The position numbers were made by a program, and so were the translations under genes. Below, piece after piece: positions 32,892-42,961 of a stretch of DNA of 64,000 bases. The DNA is from Methanothrix sp. (lineage in GTDB: Archaea; Halobacteriota; Methanosarcinia; Methanotrichales; Methanotrichaceae), in NCBI GenBank assembly GCA_025361645.1, contig JANYKI010000093.1:1-64000 (forward strand). The letters run 5' to 3'. The notes beneath the pieces are model-generated. The model had not been told where the DNA came from, made no database searches, and worked only from the letters and a program-made list of their open reading frames with translations. Numbering within the stretch: the first letter of the stretch is position 1; every line of letters starts with the position of its first letter.

Positions 32892-34106
32892 TTATCCCAT
32901 CCGGGCTTTTTTCGCGTCCGTACCAGGCTTAAAGGCACAATTAGTTTCAAAATACTTCCAGTCGCTGCCGGTCCAGGGTTCATCTGGATCATTAGGATCA
33001 TGAGGATAGGCATCGTTGTTGGCCTGTATGCGCCAGTAGTAATCGGGATCGTCATCCGGCAGGGATCCCAATGAACCTGAGCATCTGGATCCTTTTGTCA
33101 CCATATCAGCCTCAAAATCCTCCTCCATCACGGGTACGTCAATGTTGTTTTGGTAGTGGATCAGCTCCAGATGGTACGTTGTGGCTGCTGTGGCTGCGGT
33201 CCAGGTAAAGATTGGTGTGTCTGTGGAGATGAGGCCACGAGGAGATAGAGGGGTCGATTTGCCCGGAGGCCTGACCAGGTATCTGAAGCTCTTGTAATAG
33301 CTCCAAGGCCCTTCTCCCTTGCAATTAATGGTCTGAATCCACCACCTGTAGTAGATTCCCGGCACGAGATCCTGCCCGAGATCGGGCGCAATGGAGCAGA
33401 GCTTTTCGGTGTCAGAGAACACATCTTCTACATTAAGATAGTCACTCATAAAGATGGGCTCATTTTGATGATTCGCTTCGGCCACTTTGAGGCGATACTG
33501 AGTGCACCCGGTCACGGGCATCCATACAAAAGTCGGTTTCAAGCTGCCAATGGTGTCTTTGGGAGAGACAAGCGTCGCCCTGCCTGGGAAGGAGGAAGAT
33601 GTGCAGACGGTAAATTCCATCGGATCGCTCTCTATGTCGTCGCCGCAGTTCGAGCACAGGATGCGCCAGGTATAGTCTCCGGGGTCCAGGCTTTCGGACG
33701 GTGTCACATAGTATCCATTCATATCCGATAAGACGTCCGAGGCCTCATAACATTGCTTGAGCACGACATCGTCCTGATCGTCCCTTACTTCCAGACAGTA
33801 GAACATGCAGTTACCATCGTCCTCCCATCGGTAGGTGAGCTTGCCGGTATTCTTGATTCCTTTTGGCTCTTTCAGGACGGGGGCTTCAAGCACCTGGCGA
33901 ACCGATGCATTTGCTAAAACCGTTTCCTGGGCCGCATCATCTAAGCCCGGTGAACTGGAAGCGTTGGCACTGCAGTTCGTGCAGTTCTCTTGTTCACCCA
34001 TTTTCAATGGTGTCTGGGCGACACATGATGCCGCCAATAGCAGCATTAGCATCCCTGCCATTGCCACGATTGCCAGCTTCTTTTGCCGTGATTCTCGTTT
34101 AATCAT
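32892..34106 (-). CDS. Secreted protein with repeated beta-sandwich (FN3-like) modules
   Basis: Signal peptide; repeated pattern LKEPKGIKNTGKLTYRWEDDGNC.Y.LEVRD..., LVSPKDTIGSLKPTFVWMPVTGCTQYRLKVAE, LSPRGLISTDTPIFTWTAATAATTYHLELIH. Confidence 0.7.
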   Translation of the reverse strand: MIKRESRQKKLAIVAMAGMLMLLLAASCVAQTPLKMGEQENCTNCSANASSSPGLDDAAQETVLANASVRQVLEAPVLKEPKGIKNTGKLTYRWEDDGNCMFYCLEVRDDQDDVVLKQCYEASDVLSDMNGYYVTPSESLDPGDYTWRILCSNCGDDIESDPMEFTVCTSSSFPGRATLVSPKDTIGSLKPTFVWMPVTGCTQYRLKVAEANHQNEPIFMSDYLNVEDVFSDTEKLCSIAPDLGQDLVPGIYYRWWIQTINCKGEGPWSYYKSFRYLVRPPGKSTPLSPRGLISTDTPIFTWTAATAATTYHLELIHYQNNIDVPVMEEDFEADMVTKGSRCSGSLGSLPDDDPDYYWRIQANNDAYPHDPNDPDEPWTGSDWKYFETNCAFKPGTDAKKARMG

Positions 34107-34355
34107 GAGACCATCTCTTTTATTGTGAAGTAATTTGTAGACAAGTTATATATATTTTTTTCTTAAAGAATTGAATTTCATTGAAATGGATACACTAAAA
34201 GACGAGCCAAGCCACTAAGAAATAATATCAGTAAAACAATTTTATTTTTACTGACAGAGTCGCAAAAATCGCTAAAAATTATCCGGAATAGCTCATAAGA
34301 AATAAGAAATTAAAAAGCGGAACAAAAGGCTGCAAAAAAAGGGCAGCCTGTGCCT

Positions 34356-35660
34356 CTAGGGCACCAGCCGCCTTCGGTCGCGCGGGAAGAGTACCGCATC
34401 GCGAATATTCTCCAATTTAAGCATGGTCATAACCAACCGGGAGAGGCCCAGCCCCCAGCCGGCATGAGGCGGCATGCCGTAGCGGAAGGCATTGAGGTAG
34501 AACTCGAATCCATCCGGGTCCAAGCCTTTCCCTTTTATGCGCTCGACAAGCTGGCTATAGTCGTGCACTCTTTGCGCTCCACTGGCCAGCTCCATGCGCG
34601 GATGCATGAGGTCAAAACCCCGGCAAACCTCGGGCCGGTCCTCATAAGGCAAGGTGTAGTAGGGCTTTATGGAGGATGGCCAGTCGGTGAGGAAGTAGTG
34701 CTCGCCGATAGTTTCACCAAGGAACCTCTCCGTCTCTGTATCCAGATCATCACCCCACTGCATCTTGACGCCAGCCTTCTCTGCCGCCAGCTCCAGCGCC
34801 TCGGAATAGGTGATTCTCTTAAAGGGAAGCTTGGGGACTTGCAGGTCCAGGCCCAATACCTCTAACTGGTAGCGGCAGTTCTCGGCCACATATCTGTAGG
34901 CTCCCGCCACCGCCTCTTCTAAAATCTCCATAACGTCCTTGTCATCGACAAAGCTAAACTCAATATCGATGGAGATGGCCTCATTGAGGTGACGACGGGT
35001 GTCATGCTCCTCTGCCCGGAAGATGGGACCGATCTCAAAAACCCGGTCCATACCCGCACTCATGAGCATCTGTTTGTAGAGCTGTGGACTCTGGTTCAGG
35101 AAAGCCTCCTTCTCGAAGTAGCTGATGGGGAAGAGATCTGTTCCTCCTTCAGTGGCCGCAGCCACAATCTTTGGAGTGAAGACTTCTGTTACCCCTTTTT
35201 GGTAAAAGTAGCTTCTCAGGCTCTGCAAAACTGCACTCTCGATCTCGAAAGCAGCCAGAACAGAGGGCCTTCTGATGTCCATGAACCTGGCATCAAGGCG
35301 TGTGTCCAGCTCGCACTCCACCTTCTCCGTGGGGTCCAGGGGCAAAGGCACCTGGGCTGCATTCAACACCTGAATTTCTGTGGGAAGGATCTCGTATCCG
35401 CGAGGAGCTTTCGCCTCTGCTTTGACATTTCCTCGCACCATTACCACACTCTCCCTGCTGATGGAGCGCGCGCTCTTGAACATCTCTTTTCCCAGCAGCT
35501 TCTTGACCAAAGTCACCTGAGCCAGTCCTTTTCTGTCCCGCAGTACCAGGAAGGCTATGCCCCCCAGGTCGCGCATCTCGTGGGCGAAGCCGGTTAAAAT
35601 AACCTCTTTGCCATCCAATTCTGCGTCAATATCGCCGGAATAATGAGTTCTAAGGATCAA
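34356..35660 (-). CDS. aspS: Aspartyl-tRNA synthetase (archaeal type)
   Basis: [82 protein letters not shown]. Confidence 0.97.
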   Translation of the reverse strand: MILRTHYSGDIDAELDGKEVILTGFAHEMRDLGGIAFLVLRDRKGLAQVTLVKKLLGKEMFKSARSISRESVVMVRGNVKAEAKAPRGYEILPTEIQVLNAAQVPLPLDPTEKVECELDTRLDARFMDIRRPSVLAAFEIESAVLQSLRSYFYQKGVTEVFTPKIVAAATEGGTDLFPISYFEKEAFLNQSPQLYKQMLMSAGMDRVFEIGPIFRAEEHDTRRHLNEAISIDIEFSFVDDKDVMEILEEAVAGAYRYVAENCRYQLEVLGLDLQVPKLPFKRITYSEALELAAEKAGVKMQWGDDLDTETERFLGETIGEHYFLTDWPSSIKPYYTLPYEDRPEVCRGFDLMHPRMELASGAQRVHDYSQLVERIKGKGLDPDGFEFYLNAFRYGMPPHAGWGLGLSRLVMTMLKLENIRDAVLFPRDRRRLVP

Positions 35661-35780
35661 GTCGTCTCACGTCAGCGAGATTGGATTCATGATATAAAAA
35701 CCGTCTGGATAAGATAAAGACAAATAAGATGAGTGACTACATTTTTTAAGAGATTCCCTGAGCCGCACAAAGCCTGGTGA

Positions 35781-36461
35781 ATGGATTTGAATTTGATAAG
35801 GATGCCTACAGGAATTCCAGGTCTGGATAACATGATTGAAGGCGGTCTTCCCAGACCCTCTATCACTCTTTTAGCGGGCGATGCTGGAGCGGGTAAGACC
35901 ACTTTTTGCACTCAGTTTCTCTGCAAGGGTGCGGACCAGGGCGAGCACGGCCTATGCCTGCTGACCTTCGGCGGTCCGCCGGATCTGCTATTCAATTACG
36001 CCTCCAGTTATGAATTTGTCAAGAGTACCTATTTCGGCAAGGAGATCTGCTACCTGGAGATGGAAGAGATGGTGGAAAAAGCATGCCGATCGCAGGACTT
36101 TTTGGATATGCTGGAGAGGGAGATCGATACATTCCATCCGGCTCGAATCGTCATTGAAAACCTGTCCGTTCTGGAAGACGTTCTCAAAGACGAATACTGG
36201 CGTTTTCTTTTTAAGCTGTCTCATCTTATCAAGGCAAAAACGGTGGTGGCACTGGTGGCGGAGGATACACAGCCAGGTACCACCTATCCCGCACAGATAG
36301 CGCAAGTTGCCGATGGAATAATCCTGCTACAAAATGAAGAGATAAATTTCGCAAGGAGAAGGTCCATTGAGATTGTCAAGATGTGCAGCACATCTCATCA
36401 TTCGGGAAAGCATGCAGTAGATATATCTGTCAAAGGATTAGTTGTTTATCCAGGTTTGTAG
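35781..36461 (+). CDS. RAD55/KaiC-like RecA-superfamily ATPase
   Basis: RMPTGIPGLDNMIEGGLPRPSITLLAGDAGAGKTTFCTQFL (Walker A), ARIVIENLSVLEDV. Confidence 0.88.
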   Translation: MDLNLIRMPTGIPGLDNMIEGGLPRPSITLLAGDAGAGKTTFCTQFLCKGADQGEHGLCLLTFGGPPDLLFNYASSYEFVKSTYFGKEICYLEMEEMVEKACRSQDFLDMLEREIDTFHPARIVIENLSVLEDVLKDEYWRFLFKLSHLIKAKTVVALVAEDTQPGTTYPAQIAQVADGIILLQNEEINFARRRSIEIVKMCSTSHHSGKHAVDISVKGLVVYPGL

Positions 36462-36463
36462 AT

Positions 36464-36673
36464 ATGGCACGATCCTTGCAAGGTCTCCTGGGCCAGAAGG
36501 AATTCTGGATTTTTCTCTTCATCTTAGGGTGGGTGCTGCTCAACTGGCCTTTAATTGAACTGACGAGCGGCTACGTTATATTGGGCACGCCGGCCATATT
36601 GGTTTATATTGCCTCGATCTGGCTATTTTTCATCCTGGCTCTGTATCTCTTCGATCGGGGGAATTTTGATTGA
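36464..36673 (+). CDS. Small two-TM membrane protein translationally coupled to the downstream SLC5 protein
   Basis: MARSLQGLLGQKEFWIFLFILGWVLLNWPLIELTSGYVILGTPAILVYIASIWLFFILALYLFDRGNFD; stop overlaps downstream start (TTGA). Confidence 0.75.
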   Translation: MARSLQGLLGQKEFWIFLFILGWVLLNWPLIELTSGYVILGTPAILVYIASIWLFFILALYLFDRGNFD

Positions 36674-39600
36674 TTGGACAGAATGTCGCCTTGGTGGTAA
36701 TGGTCCTTTACCTGCTGCTGCTCTTTGGCATCGCCCGGTATGCCGACCGCCAAAAACGCTTAGGAAAGAGCATCGTGGCCAATCCCTATGTTTATGCTCT
36801 CTCTCTATGCGTATACGTCTCGGCATGGACCTTCTACGGCTCCATCGGAAGGGCGGCATCCACAGGTCTCGAGTTCTTGCCCATCTACCTGGGACCCGTC
36901 TTGGCCATGACAGTTGGCTGGATAATAATCCGAAAAATGATTCGTGTCTCAAAAGAACACCGGCTCACATCCATTAGTGATTTTATCAGCTTCCGCTATG
37001 GGCGAAGCTACGCCATAGGTGCCGTGGTGGCAGCATTGAGCCTGATCATGGTAACACCTTATGTGGCATTGCAGCTCATTGCCATCTCCACATCTCTCGA
37101 TATATTGAGCGGCTCGAACATCATATTCCTAGGCTTTAATGTGGAAAGCAAGCTGGTAGTGGCCGTTCTCCTGGGGACCTTTGCCGTAATATTCGGGGCA
37201 CGCCATCTCGATCCTATGGAGCGCCATGAGGGCCTTATCGCTGTGGTGGCCTTTGAATCACTGGTGAAGATCGTGGCCTTTCTTCTCGTGGGACTCTATG
37301 TCACCTATGGCGTCTTTTCAGGATACGGAGATATTATGAGCCGGACGATCGACCTGGCCTCAAACAACCAGACATACGAGACACTCATGGATGTAGAGCC
37401 GACGCTCTGGTTCACCTTGACTTTAGTATCCTTCTTTGCCATTCTTTTTTTGCCCAGGCAGTTTCATGTCATGGTGGTGGAAAACTCCGATGAGTTGCAT
37501 CTCAAGAAGGCCATGTGGCTCTTTCCCCTCTATCTTTTATTAATCAATATATTCGTTCCCGCCATCGCCTGGGGCGGGGTGCTCCTGAATACTCCGGGTC
37601 TGAAGGATGCCTTCGTAATAACCATACCTTACACAATGGGCTTGGATGCTCTCTCACTCTTCGTGTTCATAGGAGGCACTTCAGCAGCCACGGCCATGAT
37701 CCTGGTTGAATCCGTTGCCGTGGGCACAATGCTGCTCAACGATCTGGAGATGCCTTATATTTTGAGCCATATAAAGACGGATAAAAACCTGGCCAATATG
37801 CTTCTCAATACCAGAAGGCTGAACATACTTCTGGTCGTGCTCTTAGGATATCTCTACTCGCGTGCTGTGGCTTACCAGACACTGGCAGATATTGGAGTCG
37901 TCTCTTTTCTGGCGGCCAGTCAATTGGCTCCTGCCGTCTTGGGTGGCCTATACTGGAAGAAAGGCAACAGGAAAGGGGCCATGTCTGGCCTCATGTCAGG
38001 CTTTTTGCTCTGGGCCTACACCGCCCTCATTCCCACGGTTGCGAAAGGGAATGTCTGGCTGGTAGATTTAGTCCGGGATGGACCGTTCGGCATAGCCGCT
38101 CTTAGGCCCACCAATCTCTTCGGGCTTGATCTGGACATCTGGACCAACTCCGTATTCTGGACACTTCTCGTCAACTGCAGCCTGTATGTCCTCGTATCTT
38201 TGGCAAGCAAGCCCAGTTTGGATGAAGAGAGCAATGCGAATTGCTTCGTGGATGCCTTCCTGCAAGATAGAGCGCCCCACGACCAGGAGAAGGGAGCGAT
38301 ACACCAGGGGACGGTTGAGGAGCTGGAGGCAACGCTGGCGCACTATATCGGTGAGACGCCGGCCAGGATAGAGGTCGATGCCTACCTTGAGCTTCTCGGC
38401 ACCAGCCGGGAGAAGATCGAGGCCGGACAGCTTCGGATGCTATGGGGCCAATTTGAGAAGACGCTTACCGGTTTTGTGGGATCCTCGGCCACCAGGATGA
38501 TTGTGGAAGATCAGGTAACTGTGAAGCCGGTGATGGAAGCTGTCAAGGAAACCCTTCCAGCATATGATTTAGTGCGAGGAAAGATCTATGTCGTGCCTGA
38601 GATTGCCTATGAGGTCTTCACCGATCAGATCACCCATGGCATGGAGGGGCTGTGCATTACGCATGATGCCCCGGAGGAGGTGAGGCGACGCTGGGGCTTT
38701 AAAGAGACGCCCATCATAAAACTCTCCGATGAGAAAGGAAGCGATCGCTACATCTCGCCCAGAAATCTGCCACTCCTCTATGTGACCATAAAGTCATTCG
38801 TTGAGTCCAGCAAGAACAGCATCATTCTCATAGACAGCATCGAGCAGCTCATTAAAGAGAATGAGGGCAAAATCCCGCAAAGGGAGATACTGGACTATGT
38901 CTACCAGATGGAGCTTTTGGGCCATAAGTCACATTTGATACTGGCGGAAAGGCCAGATTTTGTCCATACGAGCATAACTATGAGCATAAATGAGGTCAAA
39001 GAGCTGCTTTTCTCATTAGGCCCCCTTTCCACCTATCTCTTCCGGGCCTTCTCCGATGCCATGCTCTCAAAGCTCGCCGATGACGTGAGAAGAGAGGCAG
39101 TTATGCAGGCCAATGAGCTAGTAGCCTCCGGGGAATTCTTTGAGACAGGCAAGCTGATGACGCCGCTTTCAGATGATTCCGTTGCCGCCTGCGAGCCGGA
39201 TATGAAAGGCGCTCTGCAGTCCAGTATATCTCTTGATATCCGCATGGACCAGGTGTTGACCCGGCGAAGCTTCTTTGTGGCAGTGAGAAGACTGGCCAGG
39301 ATCATTAAGACACACGATCCTGCCTTCGACCTCACGGCGACACTGGCAGAGCTCATGAAGAGCTATGGACGAAGTCCCTATGAGATCTCCCTCATTCCTG
39401 GGACCACCTACATTATTGCCGAGGAAAAACCACAAAAGAGCCTGGAGCTCTTCAGCGAACTGGTGAGTCACGGCATGGAAGGGCTGTGCTTGAGCCGCTA
39501 CAATCCAAAAACCCTTAATGAAAGGTATAATGTGCCGGAAGATGCAGTTATATGGCTTACGCAAAAGAGTGAGCCAGGATATAGGACAGTGGACCCGACG

Positions 39601-39849
39601 AACTTCCCCCGGCTCTCCAGTATGATCTCCGATTTCCTGGGCCGGGCCAGCTATCCCATCATCTTGCTGGAAGGAATGGGATATCTCATCACCCAGAGCA
39701 ACTACGAAACTGTGCTCCGGTTTGTCCAGTCCCAGAGAGATGAGATCGCCCTGAAGAACGCTATAATGCTGGTGCATATCGATCCACTTTCCCTGGACAC
39801 AAAGGAGCTGCATCGTTTGGGAAGCGAAATGGAGACCTTTAATAGTTAG
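36670..39849 (+). CDS. SLC5/SSF transporter-like sensor (CbrA-type N-terminus) fused to STAC-like linker and two DUF835-like domains
   Basis: YALSLCVYVSAWTFYGSIGRAASTGLEFLPIYLGP... and RLTSISDFISFRYG are CbrA/PutP-HK-like; C-terminal repeats LVRGKIYVVPE...DQITHGMEGLCITHDAPEEVRRRWGFKETPIIKLSD and LIPGTTYIIAEE...ELVSHGMEGLCLSRYNPKTLNERYNVPEDAVIWLTQK. Confidence 0.85.
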   Translation: MIGQNVALVVMVLYLLLLFGIARYADRQKRLGKSIVANPYVYALSLCVYVSAWTFYGSIGRAASTGLEFLPIYLGPVLAMTVGWIIIRKMIRVSKEHRLTSISDFISFRYGRSYAIGAVVAALSLIMVTPYVALQLIAISTSLDILSGSNIIFLGFNVESKLVVAVLLGTFAVIFGARHLDPMERHEGLIAVVAFESLVKIVAFLLVGLYVTYGVFSGYGDIMSRTIDLASNNQTYETLMDVEPTLWFTLTLVSFFAILFLPRQFHVMVVENSDELHLKKAMWLFPLYLLLINIFVPAIAWGGVLLNTPGLKDAFVITIPYTMGLDALSLFVFIGGTSAATAMILVESVAVGTMLLNDLEMPYILSHIKTDKNLANMLLNTRRLNILLVVLLGYLYSRAVAYQTLADIGVVSFLAASQLAPAVLGGLYWKKGNRKGAMSGLMSGFLLWAYTALIPTVAKGNVWLVDLVRDGPFGIAALRPTNLFGLDLDIWTNSVFWTLLVNCSLYVLVSLASKPSLDEESNANCFVDAFLQDRAPHDQEKGAIHQGTVEELEATLAHYIGETPARIEVDAYLELLGTSREKIEAGQLRMLWGQFEKTLTGFVGSSATRMIVEDQVTVKPVMEAVKETLPAYDLVRGKIYVVPEIAYEVFTDQITHGMEGLCITHDAPEEVRRRWGFKETPIIKLSDEKGSDRYISPRNLPLLYVTIKSFVESSKNSIILIDSIEQLIKENEGKIPQREILDYVYQMELLGHKSHLILAERPDFVHTSITMSINEVKELLFSLGPLSTYLFRAFSDAMLSKLADDVRREAVMQANELVASGEFFETGKLMTPLSDDSVAACEPDMKGALQSSISLDIRMDQVLTRRSFFVAVRRLARIIKTHDPAFDLTATLAELMKSYGRSPYEISLIPGTTYIIAEEKPQKSLELFSELVSHGMEGLCLSRYNPKTLNERYNVPEDAVIWLTQKSEPGYRTVDPTNFPRLSSMISDFLGRASYPIILLEGMGYLITQSNYETVLRFVQSQRDEIALKNAIMLVHIDPLSLDTKELHRLGSEMETFNS

Positions 39850-39868
39850 CTAGCCCTAATTTGATGCT

Positions 39869-40111
39869 ATGAGCGATGCAGGACTTATATTATTATTCAT
39901 AGTCATAGTCTTTGGCGCATTCTTGATCATGAGATCCCTCAAGAATTTCGTGGTTAATGCCATAATGGGGCTGGTGATACTCATTCTTGCCAATGCCGTA
40001 GCGAGTCTGGATATTGGCTATAGCTGGCTGGTGATCTTGATCTGCGGTATCGGCGGAGTTCTGGGCGCATTCCTGGTGATACTGCTCCATTTCCTGGGCT
40101 TTGGGATCTAA
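39869..40111 (+). CDS. BofA-like (pro-sigmaK processing inhibitor family) small membrane protein
   Basis: MSDAGLILLFIVIVFGAFLIMRSLKNFVVNAIMGLVILILANAVASLDIGYSWLVILICGIGGVLGAFLVILLHFLGFGI. Confidence 0.65.
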   Translation: MSDAGLILLFIVIVFGAFLIMRSLKNFVVNAIMGLVILILANAVASLDIGYSWLVILICGIGGVLGAFLVILLHFLGFGI

Positions 40112-40365
40112 AGAGAATCCAATTTTTCATTTATTGTAGAATTAATATCATTAAGATTTTGCAGCAGCTCATTCCCGGAAGACGTGGTCTTGTATAGCCG
40201 TTCTTCTTTTACCAGATACCCGTGCGAAGTTAACCATTCAAGGTAAAATCCGGCATTTTTAAAATTAAGGTTTACCTGGTAGACTATTTTGGTCTTGCTT
40301 GAGCCATCCGTTTTGCAGATATTGAGAATACAGCCAAGTATCTCCGGCTTATTTCTTCGCGTCAT
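40108..40365 (-). CDS. Archaeal winged-helix transcriptional regulator (HTH_45-like)
   Basis: MTRRNKPEILGCILNICKTDGSSKTKIVYQVNLNFKNAGFYLEWLTSHGYLVKEE..YKTTSSGNELLQNL. Confidence 0.75.
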   Translation of the reverse strand: MTRRNKPEILGCILNICKTDGSSKTKIVYQVNLNFKNAGFYLEWLTSHGYLVKEERLYKTTSSGNELLQNLNDINSTINEKLDSL

Positions 40366-40506
40366 CTCCTATTTCCCCGCTTTTTGTCGGCATCCATATA
40401 CTATATTATATTAGATACTGATAAAACTTTCGTAACTTTAATATCATGTATTTTTCGGCGAAAAAATATATATAATTATAAGAATGATTGTTACAAAAAA
40501 AAGGGA

Positions 40507-40962
40507 TTATCCGCACACAATGGATGCAATCATCGTATCCAGTTCTTCTGCATCCCTCTCCAGCAGTCCGTCTCCCTGGCTCTTGAGCTTTGCCAGATCC
40601 CGGCGCAAGGGTCCCAGGCGTAAGTGCGCGTTTTGTCCCTCGGCATGGCATGCCAGTTGCCGCAGCCTCTCCAGCCTCTGCCTCATGGCATCCGGCCTTT
40701 GCAGCAATTCCGACAGCCCTTGCAGGGCCTTGACGACGCTTTTGCCGCGCGCTGTTAGCTCCAGGTAATTGATCCTTCCCTCTGGTCGCGACTTGATCAA
40801 ACCCTGCGCTTCCAGCTCACGAAAGATGTTGCAGGTATGGGGAAAGGTAGAGTCTATGCGCTTGGCGACCAGAGCGGCGTAGGCGTGCTCGATCTCACCC
40901 ACGGCCATTATTGCTAAAACGGGCTTTTCCCGGAGGAAAAGCCGCTCTAGTGGTTCACGCAT
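40507..40962 (-). CDS. MarR/PadR-like winged-helix regulator
   Basis: HAYAALVAKRIDSTFPHTCNIFRELEAQGLIKSRPEGRINYLELTARGKSVVKAL. Confidence 0.7.
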   Translation of the reverse strand: MREPLERLFLREKPVLAIMAVGEIEHAYAALVAKRIDSTFPHTCNIFRELEAQGLIKSRPEGRINYLELTARGKSVVKALQGLSELLQRPDAMRQRLERLRQLACHAEGQNAHLRLGPLRRDLAKLKSQGDGLLERDAEELDTMIASIVCG

Positions 40963-40977
40963 GCATTCTCAAACTTT

Positions 40978-41940
40978 TCAGGCCTGCACGGCTGCGTTTG
41001 CTTGGACCTGGTTGGGAGTGATGACCGGGGCGGAAAGGGCCAGCTCCGGCGGGGTTATGTCAGTCGGCTTGTCAAAGTCATAATACAGATCAGTCGTCTC
41101 TATGCTGACCGATATTTCTCCCAGCCGAATCGATTGATTGAACATCTTCATCTGGCCCGTATTGGAATCCATGGCACCTATGATCTCCGGCGTCATGGAA
41201 AAGCTCATGATGCTACGGTATTTCACAGGCAAGTAAGACTTCTTGGAGATCCAGACCGTCTTTTCTATCTTGCCCGTCTCATTCAGCTCGGTTCTGTTGA
41301 CAGAGGGCAAATACATGGGATACTGAGTCACCTTAGCTGCTATGGCAAAAGCGGCATTTTGGAGATTAATGTTATCCCCACTCCCGGTTACAATCTTCAA
41401 TTTGTAGGCATCCTCGCCACTGATAGCCTCCATGCCGAGATCCTCCGTAATGGAAAGATTAAACGTCTTTGCTATGGATTTTACCTGATTATTTTTATCC
41501 GGGCCCCAAACCTCTTGCATAGACCGCGGGTCCACAAGATGAGTCCAATTGCCACTCTCATCATTTACATAGGTTGAGTTTCCTATCTGGTAAACATCGG
41601 CACTTGTGGTGCTGGTGTTCGCAGGCTGGCCGGACATCTCCATCTGGTTCTTGGTCGAGCCACTGGCATGAGCCGCTAAGCTAGACATGTTTACAACGGC
41701 AACCGTCTCAGCGTTTTCCGTGACTGTAGTTGACTTCTCATTAGTTGCATTGGCCCCAGAATTGAGCTTTAGCGTCTGAGTCACAGAACTCTTGATGCTG
41801 TAACTGGTCAGGTTTTCGGCTGTTGCAATGGATAGAGTCTTGAGCTCTGCTGCACTCTTATCCGTAACACTCGGACCTTTCTCCGTGCAACCAGATATGG
41901 CCACGGCAATCAACATAAGTACTAGTAATAATCTCTTCAT
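40978..41940 (-). CDS. Lipoprotein (LppX/LolA-fold-like), paralog-like to 21558..22508
   Basis: Lipobox MKRLLLVLMLIAVAISGCTEKG; NLTSYSIKSSVTQTLKLNSG..., GNSTYVNDESGNWTHL. Confidence 0.7.
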   Translation of the reverse strand: MKRLLLVLMLIAVAISGCTEKGPSVTDKSAAELKTLSIATAENLTSYSIKSSVTQTLKLNSGANATNEKSTTVTENAETVAVVNMSSLAAHASGSTKNQMEMSGQPANTSTTSADVYQIGNSTYVNDESGNWTHLVDPRSMQEVWGPDKNNQVKSIAKTFNLSITEDLGMEAISGEDAYKLKIVTGSGDNINLQNAAFAIAAKVTQYPMYLPSVNRTELNETGKIEKTVWISKKSYLPVKYRSIMSFSMTPEIIGAMDSNTGQMKMFNQSIRLGEISVSIETTDLYYDFDKPTDITPPELALSAPVITPNQVQANAAVQA

Positions 41941-41970
41941 ATTTTAAGCTCCAATCTTCGTCATTCAAGC

Positions 41971-42891
41971 CTAATTTGGCACGGTAGGCAAAAACTTTTC
42001 GCCTGTGATCATCTCGAATAGTTTGATGTAGATCCTGCTCGTCTCTTGCACTACAACAGGAGGCAGGGCAGGGATTGGCGGCTCATTTTGGCCGGCGTCT
42101 CGGGCTTTATAGAGCTGATCTTTATAGCCCGTCTGGCGATAGTACTGGCGCACATACTCCTTGGATAGGTCCACGAACTCACCCTGCTCATAGCAAGCCT
42201 TGTCCCAGAAGCGATCCTCATCTGCGGTTCCGTAGACATCGATCACCATGATCTGTCTTCCATCGTCAAAGGCCAGCTCCTTTTTGCCGTCCACGTGAAT
42301 CAGGCCTCGCGAGGCAACGCTCTTGCCGATGTCCTCATCGATCTTGAGCACAACTTCCCTGGCATCCTCATATTCCTGAGAGGAAAGGCCGGAGATGTGC
42401 AGGGCTTCTGCTTTTTCCAGCAGGCGATCGGTCTTCTCTAGCTTTGTGGAGACCTCCAGGAAGGGCTCGGGAAGAATCTCGCCGTAGATGACCTTGTGAC
42501 CGGTTGGAAAGCCCAGGGACTGTGCCGAGACCTTGCCCTCTTCTACACGATCGTAAAGGGACCCGGCCACATACCAGCGGCAGATCCACTCCAGAGGAAT
42601 GAGGTAGTTCTTGGACTGGGCTGTAATCTGCTGCGGCTGGAGTATGTCTACCTTTTTGCAGAGCATACCTGCGGGGGCCTGGTACTCCAAAAAGTGGGTC
42701 TTGATGCCCATTCTGGCCGCTCTCTCAAACCAATAAACGCCCTCACGACTGAGGGTTTCGCCCTTAAAGGGAATCAGGCTGGGAATAACCTTGTCGAAGA
42801 CAGAGATGTTGTCTGTAAAGAGAAACTCAAGTCGGTCCCCTAGGTCATAGGCCTCTTTGACCTTGCCCTTTATCAAAAGCTTGCGCTGCAT
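41971..42891 (-). CDS. purC: Phosphoribosylaminoimidazole-succinocarboxamide synthase
   Basis: LLIKGKVKEAYDLGDRLEFLFTDNISVFDKVIPSLIPFKGETLSREGVYWFE, ICRWYVAGSLYDRV. Confidence 0.94.
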   Translation of the reverse strand: MQRKLLIKGKVKEAYDLGDRLEFLFTDNISVFDKVIPSLIPFKGETLSREGVYWFERAARMGIKTHFLEYQAPAGMLCKKVDILQPQQITAQSKNYLIPLEWICRWYVAGSLYDRVEEGKVSAQSLGFPTGHKVIYGEILPEPFLEVSTKLEKTDRLLEKAEALHISGLSSQEYEDAREVVLKIDEDIGKSVASRGLIHVDGKKELAFDDGRQIMVIDVYGTADEDRFWDKACYEQGEFVDLSKEYVRQYYRQTGYKDQLYKARDAGQNEPPIPALPPVVVQETSRIYIKLFEMITGEKFLPTVPN

Positions 42892-42961
42892 CGGAGCCTA
42901 TCTGGCCGGGAAAGATGATAACACTTTTGGTTTTGAAGCAAAAAAGGAAGATAAGAGAGGT

